DNA from: Sinotaia quadrata
Taxonomy: Eukaryota; Mollusca; Gastropoda; Architaenioglossa; Viviparidae
Assembly (NCBI GenBank): GCA_028829895.1
Contig: CM054181.1
Coordinates: 67,013,259 to 67,077,258, forward strand
Direction: 5' to 3'
DNA length: 64,000 nucleotides
Below, one piece after another: positions 1 to 13,469 of the stretch (position 1 is the first letter of the stretch; each line of letters starts with the position of its first letter). Under the pieces are notes generated by a model that was not told the DNA's origin, did no database searches, and worked only from the letters and a program-made list of their open reading frames with translations. The position numbers were made by a program, and so were the translations under genes.

Positions 1-759
1 TAGTCATATAAAAAAGCATAATATATACATTGTATTTGTGTATGTACAACTTCCTAATAACTACAAAAGTGTATATATATACACACACACATACACCATG
101 TATGTATGTGTGTGTTTGTGTATATCTGTGTGTATAGATCTAAATTACCCAGTATCTCTATGCTATTTAGGTATTTATTCATTCACACACACAAAGACTT
201 GGGTGCAATGTGCAGCATGCACTATTTCAAGCACTGACAAAAACATTCCGACTTCAATGCAAGAAATAGTGCCTAATAGTTTATACACAAGGCACTTCAG
301 TCCTTGTGTGCCTATGATATTCATCTACCTTTGTTATTTATAAAAAGGTCTATTTCTGTCATCTAGAAGTAGTAGATAAGCAGAATTGGAGAGAGATATT
401 AAAACACAAGCCCACTCTCCATAACTGGTTATCTTCATTTGCTAGTGATAACTTACAAGATTCAAGAAATGACAAAAATAATTAAGTCCTAAAGGGTTGG
501 GTTGGGTTTTTATTGCTTTCCTATCAGCACTATCTGCCCTTCAAAAGTAGGTTAATGACATTGCTGTTACATTAAATCTTTTTTGTCTAGAATACTGTCT
601 GTCATGGCAAGGGATATGAATTATCATACTGGGTGAGTTGGGTGTCTATAATCTAATAAATAAAGCAGAAAATATGTGTGTCTGTGTTTGTCAGTCGTGG
701 GGTAGAGCTATGAAACTGTTATTGTGAATGGCTGTGTGAATTAACCCTGGACATTTAAT
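1..759. other. AT-rich intergenic sequence, no gene seen
   Basis: The stretch holds only short (CA)/(GT) runs and AT-rich filler. Open frames here are short, with low-complexity translations such as Tyr/Cys/Val runs from the dinucleotide repeats, and none has a convincing splice context. Confidence 0.6.
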
Positions 760-1350
760 TAAGATGGACTATAAAATGATGGAGTTAGGAAGATGAAATT
801 TTACTTGGTGATGAGGTTTACTCCTATGGATGAATATAAGGGTCACTACAGTCCACCACCATCCCAACCAAGGGGTACCCCACACACACATCCCATCTGC
901 ACATTTTTTAGATAGGCTATTATAGTATTAATAAGAAGAAGAGAGCTTGGAAGCTGAAATTTTGCACAGGTATGAGGTTCCCCAGGATGGACATAAGGGT
1001 CAGGGTTTGTCACTGGGATGACCTATCCACCCTTATGTATGATGGGCTATTATTAGTATTAATATTCATGATGGCAGAGTGAGAACCAAGAAAATGACAT
1101 TTTGCCTCAGAGTCTGCACTAGTTTCTGATTAGCACCTTTCACTCATGTATATAGTTGACTCCAATATTAGACAGTCTATTTGGGATGTGGGAATGACGC
1201 TATGTACATAAGGGAGAGAGCTAGGAAGCAAAAAATGTATGGAAGTATGGTTTGCCTCCAGGATGGACATGAGAGGAATGAAATTATGTTAATTCCCCTG
1301 GGGCACATTAAAAAAATAAATTGTGTCAGTCATATAAATTTGCTTTCTAT
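760..1350. repeat. Diverged ~120-bp repeat family, about four copies
   Basis: Related blocks recur with the order 'gatgggctattat', 'agagct(t/a)ggaagc', 'tgaaattttgc', 'gaggtt..cc', 'aggatggacataaggg'. Copies are visible near 765-860, 905-1015, 1040-1110 and 1170-1275. They are heavily diverged in sequence and spacing. A further related fragment lies near 5015-5100 (ggctatcgtcagtatt, then ctgaaattcaaaagctaaaatttt). This looks like a dispersed, locally tandem repeat family of unknown class. Confidence 0.5.
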
Positions 1351-2805
1351 AAAGGGCAAACCAGGCTATTCTGCTACTACATGCTACACTAGTAGGGAAC
1401 TTTAAAAAAATGTTACATTAGACACACACACACATAAAGTTTATTAAATATTATTGGTCACATATAAATAAATTTATTGGCACACTACTCAATAACATGC
1501 GACATTTAGGATAGAAAAAATACTTTATTTATTGCTTTTTAAGTACCTAACATTACAATAACAAAAAGACAAGATAAAGTTACTGGACTTATTCAAGACA
1601 TGACATGTAAGGTATTAAGACAATAGATTCTCTTAATCAAAACAAATTTACAGTGGAAATACAAATTGGGCTATTTTATCATTTCTTTCTCTCCTTTCAA
1701 ACTCTTTTTCAAAAGAGTGCTATTAATAGTATTATCATACATCTACAGTAATCATGCAGCCATCATGAAAGGATAAAACTGAACAATTTATCTGATAATT
1801 GTGATATGGATGCCTGACAGTGGAGTCAGTCATGAACTTCAGGTTCTGGTTCCACCAGATAAGCATCAATTCAGTTGTTTACCATTCTAGTGAAGACATC
1901 CTGGTTGTTGTACTTACTAGTTAAAACAACATCACAAAAAATACTTGATCCAATATATGAATATTTCATAGAATTGTCTCCCTCATCTTGAACCCTGGAA
2001 GATAAATATTTGTAGATAAAGCATTCACGAGCTTGACCATGATGCAGGTGAGGTTGATTTAAATATTAGTGCCATGTAACACCTGCCACTAATCCGCGAT
2101 TGTACTTCCCAAGCTCACAACATTTAAGTCATCTTCTTCCTAACCCCACAAAAATAGTAATTATTATTATTATTATGGGTGTGTGTGCAGATTTAATAAC
2201 TCAGGAATCAATAATTCATATGAAACCTGTCATTAAAACATTTAAATCTCATAAAATCACCTGATTTCTAAATGCCTCCACTAGTAAAGCGTATATTTTA
2301 AGTATTTTTATAATTTATAATTAATCATGGACCAGAATCATGTTTTTATAGTATTGATTTTTTTAAATGTTGGTATGAGAATACACACACACACATGTTC
2401 ACTGTATTAGTGTATACAGCTTACATAGTTACAAAACAATATATATTAAAACTGAAAGATTTTTAAAAACCCAATAATAATAATGTTAATTACTTCCAAA
2501 CCATGTTTTCTCTTATTGCTTTCCCACTAAATCCCAACTTAGTACTGTAACAAATCTGCATCTATTGCACCAGATCATGTGACTATAATGCAATTTGCAA
2601 AGAAATATAAAAAGAAGCTAAACAAAATCAAAATCTTATCATTAAAAATCTTATCTTATCAGATAACTGGTTAAAAAAATCCTCTTCAACTGATTTCATA
2701 ACTGCAAAACAATGACATAAACAAATGCAAGGAGAATACTAAATGAAATGAGATTGGCAGACAAAAAAAAAAGTTTGTTGTTTTAAAAATGTGTGTGCAT
2801 GCATT
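1351..2805. other. AT-rich intergenic sequence, no gene seen
   Basis: Bases here are strongly AT-rich with short CA runs (about 1422-1433 and 2383-2394). I see no open frame with protein-like composition and no splice-site pairs worth reporting on either strand. Confidence 0.6.
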
Positions 2806-2825
2806 TGTGTGGTGTGTGTGTGTGT

Positions 2826-2901
<76 letters not shown>
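2806..2901. repeat. (GT)n microsatellite
   Basis: An almost uninterrupted GT tract, broken only by GG interruptions near 2810 and 2826. On the minus strand it gives spurious His/Thr-repeat frames, which are not genes. Confidence 0.97.
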
Positions 2902-2902
<1 letters not shown>

Positions 2903-5900
2903 ATGTGTGAAGGCAGGGATTGGTATGAATGGTACAGCAGAAAGAATGTGAGACACTTGAATGAATAGTTTCACTCAGCTGGGAATATGCAGAGTTGAAT
3001 ATGGCCACAAGTGTTTACTAGCTTCACACTATAGGTCAAGACCATACATGAATAAGATAATATTACTAGATAGGCCCCAAAGGAATTGTCCTAGAAATGC
3101 CACCAATAAGGTGCTATCCATAAGTGTAACCATAAATGTTGACTAACTTCAAGTTATAGGTCAAGAACATGAATAAAATACTAGATAGTAGATGGACCCT
3201 AAGAAAATGAAGACCCAGAAATATTACTTATTCATGCCTAAGGTGCTAGCTTTAACTAATAACTGTGATCAGAAGTGTTCAGTAATTAATGAAGAGGAAA
3301 CTTATTAAAGTGATTAATCTTACAAAATTAAAATAAAATTAAAAATAAACTATACAAGGTATTTAGACACTTTTAAAACAAATACACAAACTACTTAAAG
3401 GCAAACAAATGCATTTGTACAAACTCACAATTACTTGTACTTTTTAACAGGTGGCCATTTATTAAACCCGATTAAAAATTCCAACAAGGGAGCCTGATTA
3501 CAAATTCTAACAAGGGAGGTTTAAAACTACTGAAAGAACTAAACCAAGCATTTATTTTGTGCTGGATTTAATTCCTATACAGGTTTAAGTAGCATTTGCT
3601 CCAGTAGACTACTGGAGATCAGACAGAAATTTTATAGATTATGCAATACAACATATAATTAATAATGTGTGCATGAGATTAAGTCAAAAGAAATGCTAAG
3701 TCTAGTTCTAGCTTCATTCATTTTCTATCAGGATATAATCATTTTTCTAAATATATCATTTACTAGTTTACTTTAGTAACCCAGCATCTGATGATTAACT
3801 TCCTTAAAGTTAATCTCACCTTCAATCCTAGAAAATCTATTGGTATTATATATCTGGTTCAAGCCATAAGGATAAAACTGGCAAATTGATATTTCACTCT
3901 GTCTACTAATTAGGGTAAATTCACACTTAGTACTGATAAGAAATAGCTTCTTGTAAGTCCTATACATTTTCTTTAATTTTAGAAAATATTCACAAAAATC
4001 ACAGAGAAGGAACATTCATACAGTATCCTATAAACATACAACTCACACACACACAAACACCTCTCTATATATCACACACTCAAAAATGCATCTACATTAT
4101 CTGAATCTGATGGAATTTGTAAATATCTTTCATGACAAAGGTCTGCAAACTTTGTTATATTAACTAATTAAAATCATTAGATATTAATTAATCAAATGAA
4201 GTTAAATTAAAAAAAACACTGCTACAGTTACATTAGTATTTGCTCAAATAAATAATTTTATAAAGTCTGATCTACTTGTGATGGGAGGTCAAGAGATTTA
4301 CTAGAAATATTTTAAGTGTACTCTTGGTTACTGGGCACAATTAGTTCTACAAGTCACTCATTTTCTGGAAATCTTATTCACAGAATCTATTATTTCAATG
4401 GGTAATTTTAATGTCCAACTGTCATTAGAGAATAGATGATTAATAATAGCCCTGAAAGTCTTTATGAAAGGCAACTTGTTAACCAATTTTTAAAAAAAAC
4501 TGAACCACTTGTTTAGTTGTTAATGAGTCTACTGTACCCTTGATTTGTGTATCAAAACTTGTTTCATCATAATCATGGGTATTATTTGCAATACTTCATG
4601 AAATAACTCAATTAATTAATTAAAACAGCAACCATATATTAATTTAAAATATCATTATCAACTCAAATCAGTTTATATTATATTCCAATTTTAATATCAA
4701 GCAGTATTTTCCAATTACTGTGCATTACTGATGTAACCATTCATAATAATTTTTAATAATCACAATTATTATCTATGTTAATACCTCTTTTTACATCAAA
4801 TTCACATTTATTTAATTATTAATCTTAAATTTTATATGTGTTTTGAGACTTTCGAATTCAAATTTATAAAGTGCATTAATAAAGTGAATTCATCTTTAAT
4901 TTTACATGACTGTAAATTGTAATGAAGTGACACATCGTTCAGCTTCGACGTGTTATTCACATATTAAATTCTAAGAATATAAACACCATGGCATGAGTGG
5001 ACCAGGACAAGCAGGGTGGGCTATCGTCAGTATTGTGCTGAAATTCAAAAGCTAAAATTTTAAAATGTGCAATGAGGGTGTGGCTCTACCTTGTGTAGCC
5101 AATATTATTATTAATCAAATAGATGTTTTGATTTCTTTTTCTTGTTTCAATAGAAAAGTTTACCTTTAAATAACGTCTTAAAATTTTCACTGACTCTTAT
5201 ACTTAATAACTGTCTCTAAATGTATATAGTATATAGCCTTTTATATGCCTATACAATAACATGGTAATACAAACCAACATAGTTTTGTTTATTGAATGAA
5301 CAGATCCCCCCCCCCCATTTTAAAATTAATTAAAAGTGAAACATCATAAGCCCTATATTTAAAACAGCCTAACAATATTTTACTTGTCAAATTTCGAACA
5401 AAAATACTAACTACTTTAGTACATGTATTTAAAATAGCATAGGATTAGGAGTATCTTGTGCTGGATAACATGGGTTATGATATGGAAGATTATATTTATA
5501 ATCTGATAAAGTGATATTGTGGTTATATTATGTAATAATCTTTCTTACAATTATAAGATCTAAAAACCAATAACAACCATAAAGCTAACCAGCATTTGAA
5601 CATTCGATCACTAATTGCGATTTTATAAGTTTTTTCAGTTTGTTTATCTTCAATAGTTGAAAACTACCTGCCGCGCCCTATATTCTGTTGTCGAATAAAA
5701 TGTTTGAAAATATCCTTACAAGTACGCTTTATTAAAATAAATGATAATGAAATATTCAAGTTACTAATAATATAATTCTCTAATTTAAAATGAAGCAGTC
5801 GAGACGACAATGAAAAAGGTTATTCTCTCGACCGCTAGGGCCTATAAGTTGTTTACTGTCTTTTATCATTTCTAGTGCCAAAGAGCACTACCTCACAGCT

Positions 5901-5944
5901 TCGCATTCCTGGAATATTTGTTATAAAAAGTAAACCTATCTTAC
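2902..5944. other. AT-rich intergenic (or intronic) sequence
   Basis: No supported exon was found on either strand. A diverged direct repeat lies near 3025-3200, sharing 'ataggtcaaga' followed by 'catgaataa'. A C10 homopolymer is at about 5307-5316. If the candidate exon at 5945-6124 is real, this stretch would be its first intron, because that gene would run leftward. Confidence 0.5.
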
Positions 5945-6124
5945 CTTTCGAACGTGTCGTTCATTATTGTTTAATACCGTCACCATATTCCTGTGTTTCG
6001 AACTCATCTTGGAAATACTAAAGTGTTGCTCTTTTTCATCGAAGTTCCGAGCTGGACTACAGCTCGCTCTACCATGACTGACACAAGTGTTATGCTTTAC
6101 GGTGAACACTGCAGGTGACGTCAT
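5945..6124 (-). CDS. Candidate first coding exon of a minus-strand gene, unrecognised
   Basis: Read on the minus strand, an ATG at 6124 opens 60 codons (MTSPAVF... to ...NNNERHVRK) that end exactly at a strong donor, CGAAAG|GTAAGA, at 5945/5944, in phase 0. A second in-frame ATG (M40, start MSSKHRNM) is an alternative start. The frame is also open upstream, without an ATG, to a TGA near 6220. The patch is much richer in GC and CpG than its surroundings, as expected of a 5' end. Residues 40-60 are polar and basic. I recognise no family and found no second exon to the left, so this may be a UTR exon or chance. The GTG codon at 6163 that would give an MGC N-terminus is not a credible eukaryotic start. 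Confidence 0.35.
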
Positions 6125-6163
6125 AGCTGGGTCACGACGACGTTTCGAGAGCGCGCAGCCCAC

Positions 6164-7718
6164 CGCAAGCCGTAGAGCTAGTAGGCGGCAGATTTTAGTT
6201 ACGGTTGAACATTGTTCTCAAAACAGCTACTGAATAAGTGAATGTCCTGTGCATTATCTCCCTTCTGTTTTATATATTTAACGTAATCCATGTTTGAGTT
6301 TATGTGCATGCAAGTTTTCACGCTATTATTTAAACTTTTTGATTAGACAGCGGCTGCAGTTGTGCCTTTTCTGTCGCAGATAGGCGTCGATTATTTAGTT
6401 ATTCAGTTTAACAGGGCAATAACCCCAACCATACTGTAATGTGTGTGTGTGTGTGATACAACTATAAATGTTAGTTTCGTGTGCTACAGTCACCCCACTC
6501 GCACGCAGTTAAGGGCACGAATACATTCACAAAGCGACATGATTGGTCAAGCACTGGACAGATTAATAAACAGGTATAGGCTCGCCCCTCCCCCCAGTCA
6601 CGCCTAGATATGTGTAGACAGTTGATAACATAAACAGGGTAATCTGATAAATGAACTGGCGACACTTAATATGCAACAAAAGGGTAGCTTGAATCAATTA
6701 GTGCTTAAAGACATAACAAAAACAAAGCAATATTATGATTGGACAATAGATATGCAAATCTCTGCATATAATACTATAATTTGTTTTAAGAGTTCACTCT
6801 GCTGAGTATGCACAAGTTGTGAGTATTAAGTTTCTAATTTGGTTTTAACACTATTGGTGAAGATGAACACTACAAGTTACTTCTTAACTCACTCAAATAG
6901 GGGATGTCTTCCTAGGCAAGAGTGCTGATGAAGATGAATGACTGACATCTAGACGAGTAGCCGGGTATCTAAAGTAACAGCGCATGTCTGGAATGTAGCA
7001 GGTGGCCTTCACCAGAACTGAACCAAGCAGGAACCAAACTATGTACGCACTAGAAAGTTCTCCAGCTAAAAAAAACAACATTTAAAGTATCATTTTAAGT
7101 GATTTGTTAAAGCTGTTCAGTTGCAACACTGTACAACCAGCCGAGCCTATAATTTCGCCTGACAAAACAGACTTGCACAATCATAACACAGTGGCTGACG
7201 TAATAAAATCATCTGCCACATGCAGATGTCTTATAATATTAGCTCAAATAGTACACAGTACTTGTACACTGACATTCTCAGAGCAAATAATTCGCATTTG
7301 CTAAAGTAAAAAGTACTAGATTGTAATTTAAATAGGAAGTACAAACAGTACTAAAATGCTAAACTGTAATTTAAATGCTACCAATTAAAGTTTTCTTTAA
7401 AAAAAAAAAAAAAAAAACCATAAAGGAAGAATGATACCAGGTAAACCCGCCCTTTAAACCTCTGAACGCCGCACATGATATGCAATTAAAATAATATTTA
7501 CTTTTTTTTAAAAATTGATGTTGGAATGCATCATTTACTTTATTCTGCATGGGATCTTCCATGACCTAATGAAATATATGGCAAGTTGAATTAAATCTTT
7601 CACGAAACAGAAGAGATAACATTCAAAAGCAACCACGCACAAAATTAAGTATAAAATAACCCCCCAAAAAACTTAAAGAGCATTATTTTAAAAGTTGTCA
7701 AAAAGTAAGTCTGTATGT
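6164..7718. other. Intergenic; possible 5' flank of the 5945-6124 exon
   Basis: The first ~70 bases are moderately GC-rich and would be the upstream flank of the minus-strand candidate exon. The rest is AT-rich, with a short GT run (about 6440-6454) and an A-run at about 7400-7417. Short frames occur on both strands, but none is protein-like or has matching splice sites. Confidence 0.5.
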
Positions 7719-7880
7719 GCCTGCTGAAAATGCTTACTGGGTTGAAGATGTCCGCTGAAACGTTCAATTGTATTTGTCTGTTGAAATCGCTAAATTGCAT
7801 ATGTGTGTCTGCTGAAAACGCTAAAAACTGTTACTATCTGCTGAAAACGCTAGAATTGTATGCGTCTGCTGAAAACGCTA
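7719..7880. repeat. Diverged tandem repeat with 'ctgctgaaaacgcta' core
   Basis: The core ctgctgaaaacgct (with variants) occurs about six times in 160 bases, separated by AT/GT spacers of variable length. Confidence 0.75.
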
Positions 7881-8029
7881 GGGTGTACGCGAGACAGGCT
7901 GATTGCCAGTGTCATGAATACCCTGTTTATGGCTGCTTTATCCGAACTTCATGTGCGTCGATGTGTGCAGCGGGTACAGGACTGCGGGTGAGCTACTCGG
8001 CGCATATCAAAGAAGCAAAAAGAAAAATA

Positions 8030-8262
8030 ATGATTTGAAATCCTCTCAATATTAAACAATAATGACTTTGAATCCTCTTAATCAGTAAACAGTGACTTTG
8101 GATCCTCTTCAATAAACAATAATGACTTTGAACCCTCTTATTTAGGAACAGTAATGACTTCGAATCTTCTTAATAGTAAACAATAATGACTTTGAATCCT
8201 CTTAATGAGTAAACAATGAATTTGGATCCTCTTAATCAGTAACAGTAATGATTTTGAATTAT
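8030..8262. repeat. ~33-bp tandem repeat 'aataatgactttgaatcctctt'
   Basis: About seven imperfect copies of a unit containing 'atgactttgaatcctcttaa' followed by 'agtaaaca'. Copies differ by substitutions and small indels. Confidence 0.85.
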
Positions 8263-9895
8263 GTTTTAGAATATAAGACTGTACAGGTATTAAAATTATT
8301 CAAATGCGGTTTCATGGAAATATTGATGTGAAGTAATCTTTTTCATTGTCTTTGTTATAAGTATATTTGATTGTTGATGTAATAATGTTAAATTTATTGA
8401 CCTTCTTACACATATTGATAACCTTATGATGGAGAAAAAAGTGGATGGATGGGGGCTTGCTAAATATAGATTAAAAGATGGATTTATCTTCTCCTTTAGT
8501 AAGAAGATTTCCACATAAGGAAATATTGTGTGACAGTAAATGTTTGTCTTTAATGTTGTGGAAGAGAGAAAACGTTTACAGCACCTGCATATCCGCCAAG
8601 TGAGAGAGACAAGTGGTGATTCCTGGAGAATTATTAATAAAATAAAGATTCTCATCACTAGCAATTAGTTATGGTTTATTAATTAATTAATATTAATAAC
8701 AACCATTAACCAGGTGGCGTTGGTATCACACCTCATAATCACTACGGTCGCTGTTACAGGGCGGTGGTGGAAAACGGGGGGTGGGTGGAAAACGGGGTGG
8801 GGGATGGGGCTAGATCCTTTAAATGGCACAATAATCACAAAAGAAGACAACAAGACAAGTCAGTGCTTGTTAGAAGTCTTAAAGCCGGGAGACCGTGCTG
8901 AAGTTGGTGTTGAACACGAGGCTGCCATGTATAATCCATAACGGAAATTGTTAAGCAGTCTAAGAAACCTTTGTACATGTTCTGATTAAGGGCAACAAAG
9001 GTCGCCTTGTGTTCCTCTTTCAACTCGACTGTCGGAGGTCTCAGGAGTGAACGAGCGGGGTCAAGGCGGAATTAACGATTGGAGTTGTCTTGATATATGA
9101 AATGGAGGGCTCAAACCAACTCCGCAGCTATGCATAGACGATATAGGCATAACCGCCCAGCCGTTATCATTTAAACAAAAATTAAAAATTAAAAAAAAAA
9201 ATTAAAGCAAACACATATTTCTTTCATGAGTCAGCTACATGCTTTCCGTAGGCATCAAGTTATTTATTAAACCGACCTCTGCCAAGCGTGGCACCAACCG
9301 CTCTCCCTACCCCCCTATTCCCCCCCCCCCCTTTATCCTTGTATGAATGACACTGATAAGAATAAAGCTTTTGTCAATGTTGGTTCGCGTCAAAGGCGTG
9401 GCGGGCCAACTCAGTCTTGTTGCTCCCGGTCCTCAGCCCCCACGCCGCCCACTTAAGTTCCGACCCCTCCCTTTCGTTGGTGGTGGGTTCAAAGCACTCT
9501 TATTATTTTGACTTAACGTAACCATACGCACGCATTTTGACCCTAAAGTGACACTTATTAAAACGTATTTTAAAGTACATTAATTTACACGCACACACAC
9601 AAACACGTTGTCGTCATTCTCGAAATCCAATCGAGGAACGTTGGAAAGATTTGATTCATATACTCTCTTTCTCAGACATTAAAAAAGGACTGTCACAAAG
9701 AAGTATTTGTAGATTTTTGGTGAAAAATTAAATAATTGTTTCGTCCTTCAAATATAAAACGAAGAAAAGCAGAAATAAAAACAATTACTTAGGAAAAAAG
9801 ATATTTTGTTAGTTTAAGTTGTTTTAATCAGTATATGTCTATTTGTTGCAGTAATTCGTCATATTTGTTTAAACCAGTGCCGCTTTTCTATTAGA
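8263..9895. other. Intergenic, no gene seen
   Basis: Mixed-composition sequence with a G-rich patch (about 8761-8812) and C-runs near 9300-9332. An open minus-strand frame of about 120 codons (8296-8664) has AT-driven Ile/Leu/Ser composition and no splice support, so I do not call it. Confidence 0.5.
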
Positions 9896-10035
9896 ACTGT
9901 TTTAACTAAAACTGTTTTAACTAGAGCTGTTTTGACTACAATTGTTTTAACTAGAGCTGTTTTGACTACAATTGTTTTAACTAGAGCTGTTTTAACTAGA
10001 GCTGGTTTGACTACAATTGTTTTAACTAGAGCTGG
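9896..10035. repeat. 15-bp tandem repeat 'actgttttaactaga'
   Basis: About nine head-to-tail 15-bp units alternate between the types ctgttttaactagag and ctgttttgactacaa. Because the unit is a multiple of three, it leaves an open but meaningless frame. Confidence 0.92.
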
Positions 10036-10210
10036 TAAAATCCAAAGATTTATAATGGATCTCGAGTTTGACTTTTTAATTAACGATTTTTTTAATATTT
10101 TTTATTTTACGATCAAAATTCAAGCTATTTTGGTTGGATGATTTTTTTTATATCTCAAATTCAATGATGTATCGCTAATTCAAATTTTTGTTTTGCTAAA
10201 ATCACTAGAA

Positions 10211-10300
10211 ATCACCAGTCATCAAGAACAATTTGAGTCTGTGAGATGACAAAATCACCAGTCATCAAGAACAGTTTGAGTCTGTGAGATGACAAAATCA
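10211..10300. repeat. 43-bp tandem duplication
   Basis: Two near-identical 43-bp copies start with 'atcaccagtcatcaagaaca' at 10211 and 10254, followed by a partial third at 10297. Confidence 0.9.
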
Positions 10301-12704
10301 CCATTTAGAATATCTTGAATTTGTCGACATTATTTTGCGATCTAATATTATGGGATAGGATAAAATCAGCCAATCTAAACATCTAGAATTTGTTATACGG
10401 TACAATTAGTAGTAGAATAGTCTGAATTTGTGCTGCCGTAGTTGAATTTGTGATATCGAATGGTGGATAAAAGGTTTAAAGGTCCCCTCATGTAAATTTG
10501 ATTAGTCAGCAGCGTGGCTGAAAAAGTCGCCGGGACATTTGGTTGCGTTGGAAATAATAAAAAAAATCACTCGTGACTTGTCACGTAATAAGAGCAAAAA
10601 GTATCCTTCCTTCGTAAGCCTGATATCCATTGATCAGTACTCAACGCGTCCCGGTCAGTAAAATAGACTGATTTTGAGAAGAGCCGGGTGGCCGCGATAA
10701 ATAGGCTCTCTCCTCGGTTTCGGGTGTTGGATATACAACCCAGTTCCACCTTCCTTGATCTCAGGATTGTTGAATTGCGCCTTAAGTATTACGAAATACA
10801 AATTAAAAAAAAATCTCAAACTGCACTTGTTTATTTTATCTATATGCGCATTCCTATAGCTTTTGCAGATTTTGTCAAGAGATTAAAATTCTGACATATT
10901 GAAAAGGGGTGTATGCTTAAGAACGCACTGTGGGGTGTGAGTGTGTGACGTGATCCGTCTATTATTCAAATTAATAATTTACGTTTAACCTTACGTGCAC
11001 CGGCTCTATTTTTCTCCATTTCTCCGTTTACACAATTATTTTAGATTTACGTCACACCTTAATCTTTATCCGTAATGACGCGTTTGTGAACACCCCACCC
11101 CACCCTGTACATACCCACACCACTCAAGTAGATAATCACTACAATTAAAGTTAGTTAACAATAATACATTGCATAATTCTTGCACAGGGATACAATTAAG
11201 ATTAACAACAGAAGTAAACAAACGATAGTGCAATAATAAATAACATTTATTATTAATTCTCACGACTAGCGGCCTGATTAGATCAGTAATACTATTTTTA
11301 TAGTCTTACGATTAGATGTACAAATTAATAAACTGTACACTAAACAAAACATCCACTCATTAGACCGTCCACTCGCTAAAAATACATTATGACAGCCCGT
11401 TGTTCTGTTAAAGTGTATTTACTACTTCTACACTGACAGATTATTGATGTATTTAGAATATGTGCACTTGGTTTTCATTAATAAACCAATTCCTATGTCA
11501 GAGAAGAAAAACAGTCTCGTTCTGGACAATGCAGCCGGCATGCACAGTCACGTGATCGCTGCGGATGTTGCCTGTTCGTTTTGTGACGTCTGCTCCCACC
11601 CCCACCTACCCATCTTCTCCACAGGTCGAACTCTTAAAATTCAACTATACATTTAAATTCCTTGGCTATAGCTGGAGGGTGGTTTTTTGTTGTTGTTTTT
11701 TTTTGTTTGTTTGTTTTTTTTTTTGGGGGGGGGAGAATTACGTCTACTTTCAACATTTGCTGATTTCGCAGACGGTCGGAATTTCTCTCAGCCTTAAATC
11801 CTTGACCCTGAATCCGTCATCTCGTATTGAATAAAACAATGTGATTAACATTATATTTTCACATAACTATCACACTTTTGCCGTTAGTTTGGGTCCGCTT
11901 TATAAAAAAAAATTAAAAAAATTGATTAAATTTTTTCAAACATTCATCTTTCTATCCGAAGCAACATCTCATCACAAAGTACATTCTCAACAGTTTACTT
12001 AAGATAAATAGCAATGCAAATATTCACTCTTATCTTTTCAATGATTCCATAATTTTGAAACGACTTTATCCTCACTCTTCACAATAACTAGCATTTCAAA
12101 TTTAAGTATTAGCAACATTACTATTCCTACGATAGGTCGGAACACAAACTTTCCTGTAGTTACGCAGTCTCAAGTCCATATGCCTTCCTCACGCCACCAA
12201 GTCAGAGTGATAAGACTATGCTCGAAATTCCCTAACGTCCGTCAGTACATACACGTCACTTCCGGATTTACTTATTTAATTACTGCTAATTTATTTTACC
12301 TTTATCTGTATCTTTTCCCTAATTTTAGGCCCATTTAAACTGATGGGTGCAGCACTTAAGATTTTAGCCATATTCCTGCATCTGGTCATCTGGTTAAGTC
12401 ATCAGTGATCGGTCAAGAAGTGCGCGTGAAATTTCTCGGGGGAAACTTCTAAAATACCGGCATGCTGGTTATTGTTTGCTGGGTCTCCGTTCCGTATTGT
12501 TCGACGTCTTAAGGCACATATGTGATGCCTGGAACACATATACTTTTACTGACATTTATATTAAGTGCTAGCTATTACTTCCCTTGCATCCCCCCACTCC
12601 TAATCCTGGTCCTTCTGTCTTCTGTATTTCATACCAAAATCATTCATGCAGAATAAAATATACTTCAATTTCAATGTAATTAGTCAAGAGAGAAATCTCA
12701 TCCC

Positions 12705-12706
<2 letters not shown>
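10301..12706. other. Intergenic, no gene seen
   Basis: AT-rich sequence with T- and G-homopolymers near 11698-11732. No frame over 90 codons exists, and no splice-paired exons or RNA-gene motifs are visible. Confidence 0.5.

Positions 12707-12792
<86 letters not shown>
12707..12792. repeat. (TA)n microsatellite
   Basis: About 43 perfect TA dinucleotides in a row. A tract this long is self-complementary and can extrude a cruciform. Confidence 0.98.
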
Positions 12793-12797
<5 letters not shown>

Positions 12798-13043
12798 CAC
12801 TTTGTTGTAATGAAAGTGAAGCTATGAGTCTTCTTTTTCTTGTCTTTTATCCCGGGAAGTGGGTGGGTGGGTGGGATATATTTCTTGTGAAATTTTGCCT
12901 AATCGCGGCCAACGGTTTCCTTTCTCTGAATTAAAACTGTCAAGAAGTCTTTATCATGCCCAACCTGAGCACACGAACCCCGCTTTATCGTTGTCCCCAA
13001 GGGACGAAGTAGACACATAAAATGCCTACCACCTCGAACTATA

Positions 13044-13195
13044 CAGCGGTTACTTTAAACTAGAAGTTTTACTAGTTCATAGGGATCACAATCAGCGGTT
13101 ACTTTAAACTAGAAGTTTTACTAGTTCATAGGGATCACAATCAGCGGTTACTTTAAACTAGAAGTTTTACTAGTTCATAGGGATCACAATCAGCG
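13044..13195. repeat. Three identical 49-bp tandem copies
   Basis: Units start with 'cagcggttactttaaactag' at 13044, 13093 and 13142, and a five-base fourth copy is at 13191. The three full copies are identical. Each contains the hairpin arms AACTAG and CTAGTT around an 8-base loop. Identity in otherwise diverged DNA suggests recent expansion. Confidence 0.95.
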
Positions 13196-13469
13196 CACCC
13201 GCTATAAAGCTTCGTGACGCAAGCGGCCGACAGAGGTTGAGCGTAATTTGAAACGGAGTATGACGTTATCGGTATTGGTTTCATGCCGTGCTCCATTCAA
13301 ACACACTGTTTGAATACCGTCTTGTGTATAGATATGAAGAATACAAATTACATTGGGTAGTCTTTCAATTCTCTGTCGTATTTTTTTTCTCCCGTCAGAA
13401 AAAAATAAACGGTACGAAAACATAAAAGTATGATTTTTAGCAGGGAATTCTGGACATGGACACAGTGAT

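Noticed and set aside
2686..3008. His/Thr-repeat protein frames
   Set aside because: They are translations of the GT microsatellite.
6125..6163. MGC-type N-myristoylation start for the minus-strand candidate exon
   Set aside because: The codon at 6163 is GTG, not ATG. The MGCALS reading depends on treating it as methionine.
8296..8664. 122-codon minus-strand frame
   Set aside because: Its length comes from AT-rich sequence with Ile/Leu/Ser bias, with no motif and no splice support.
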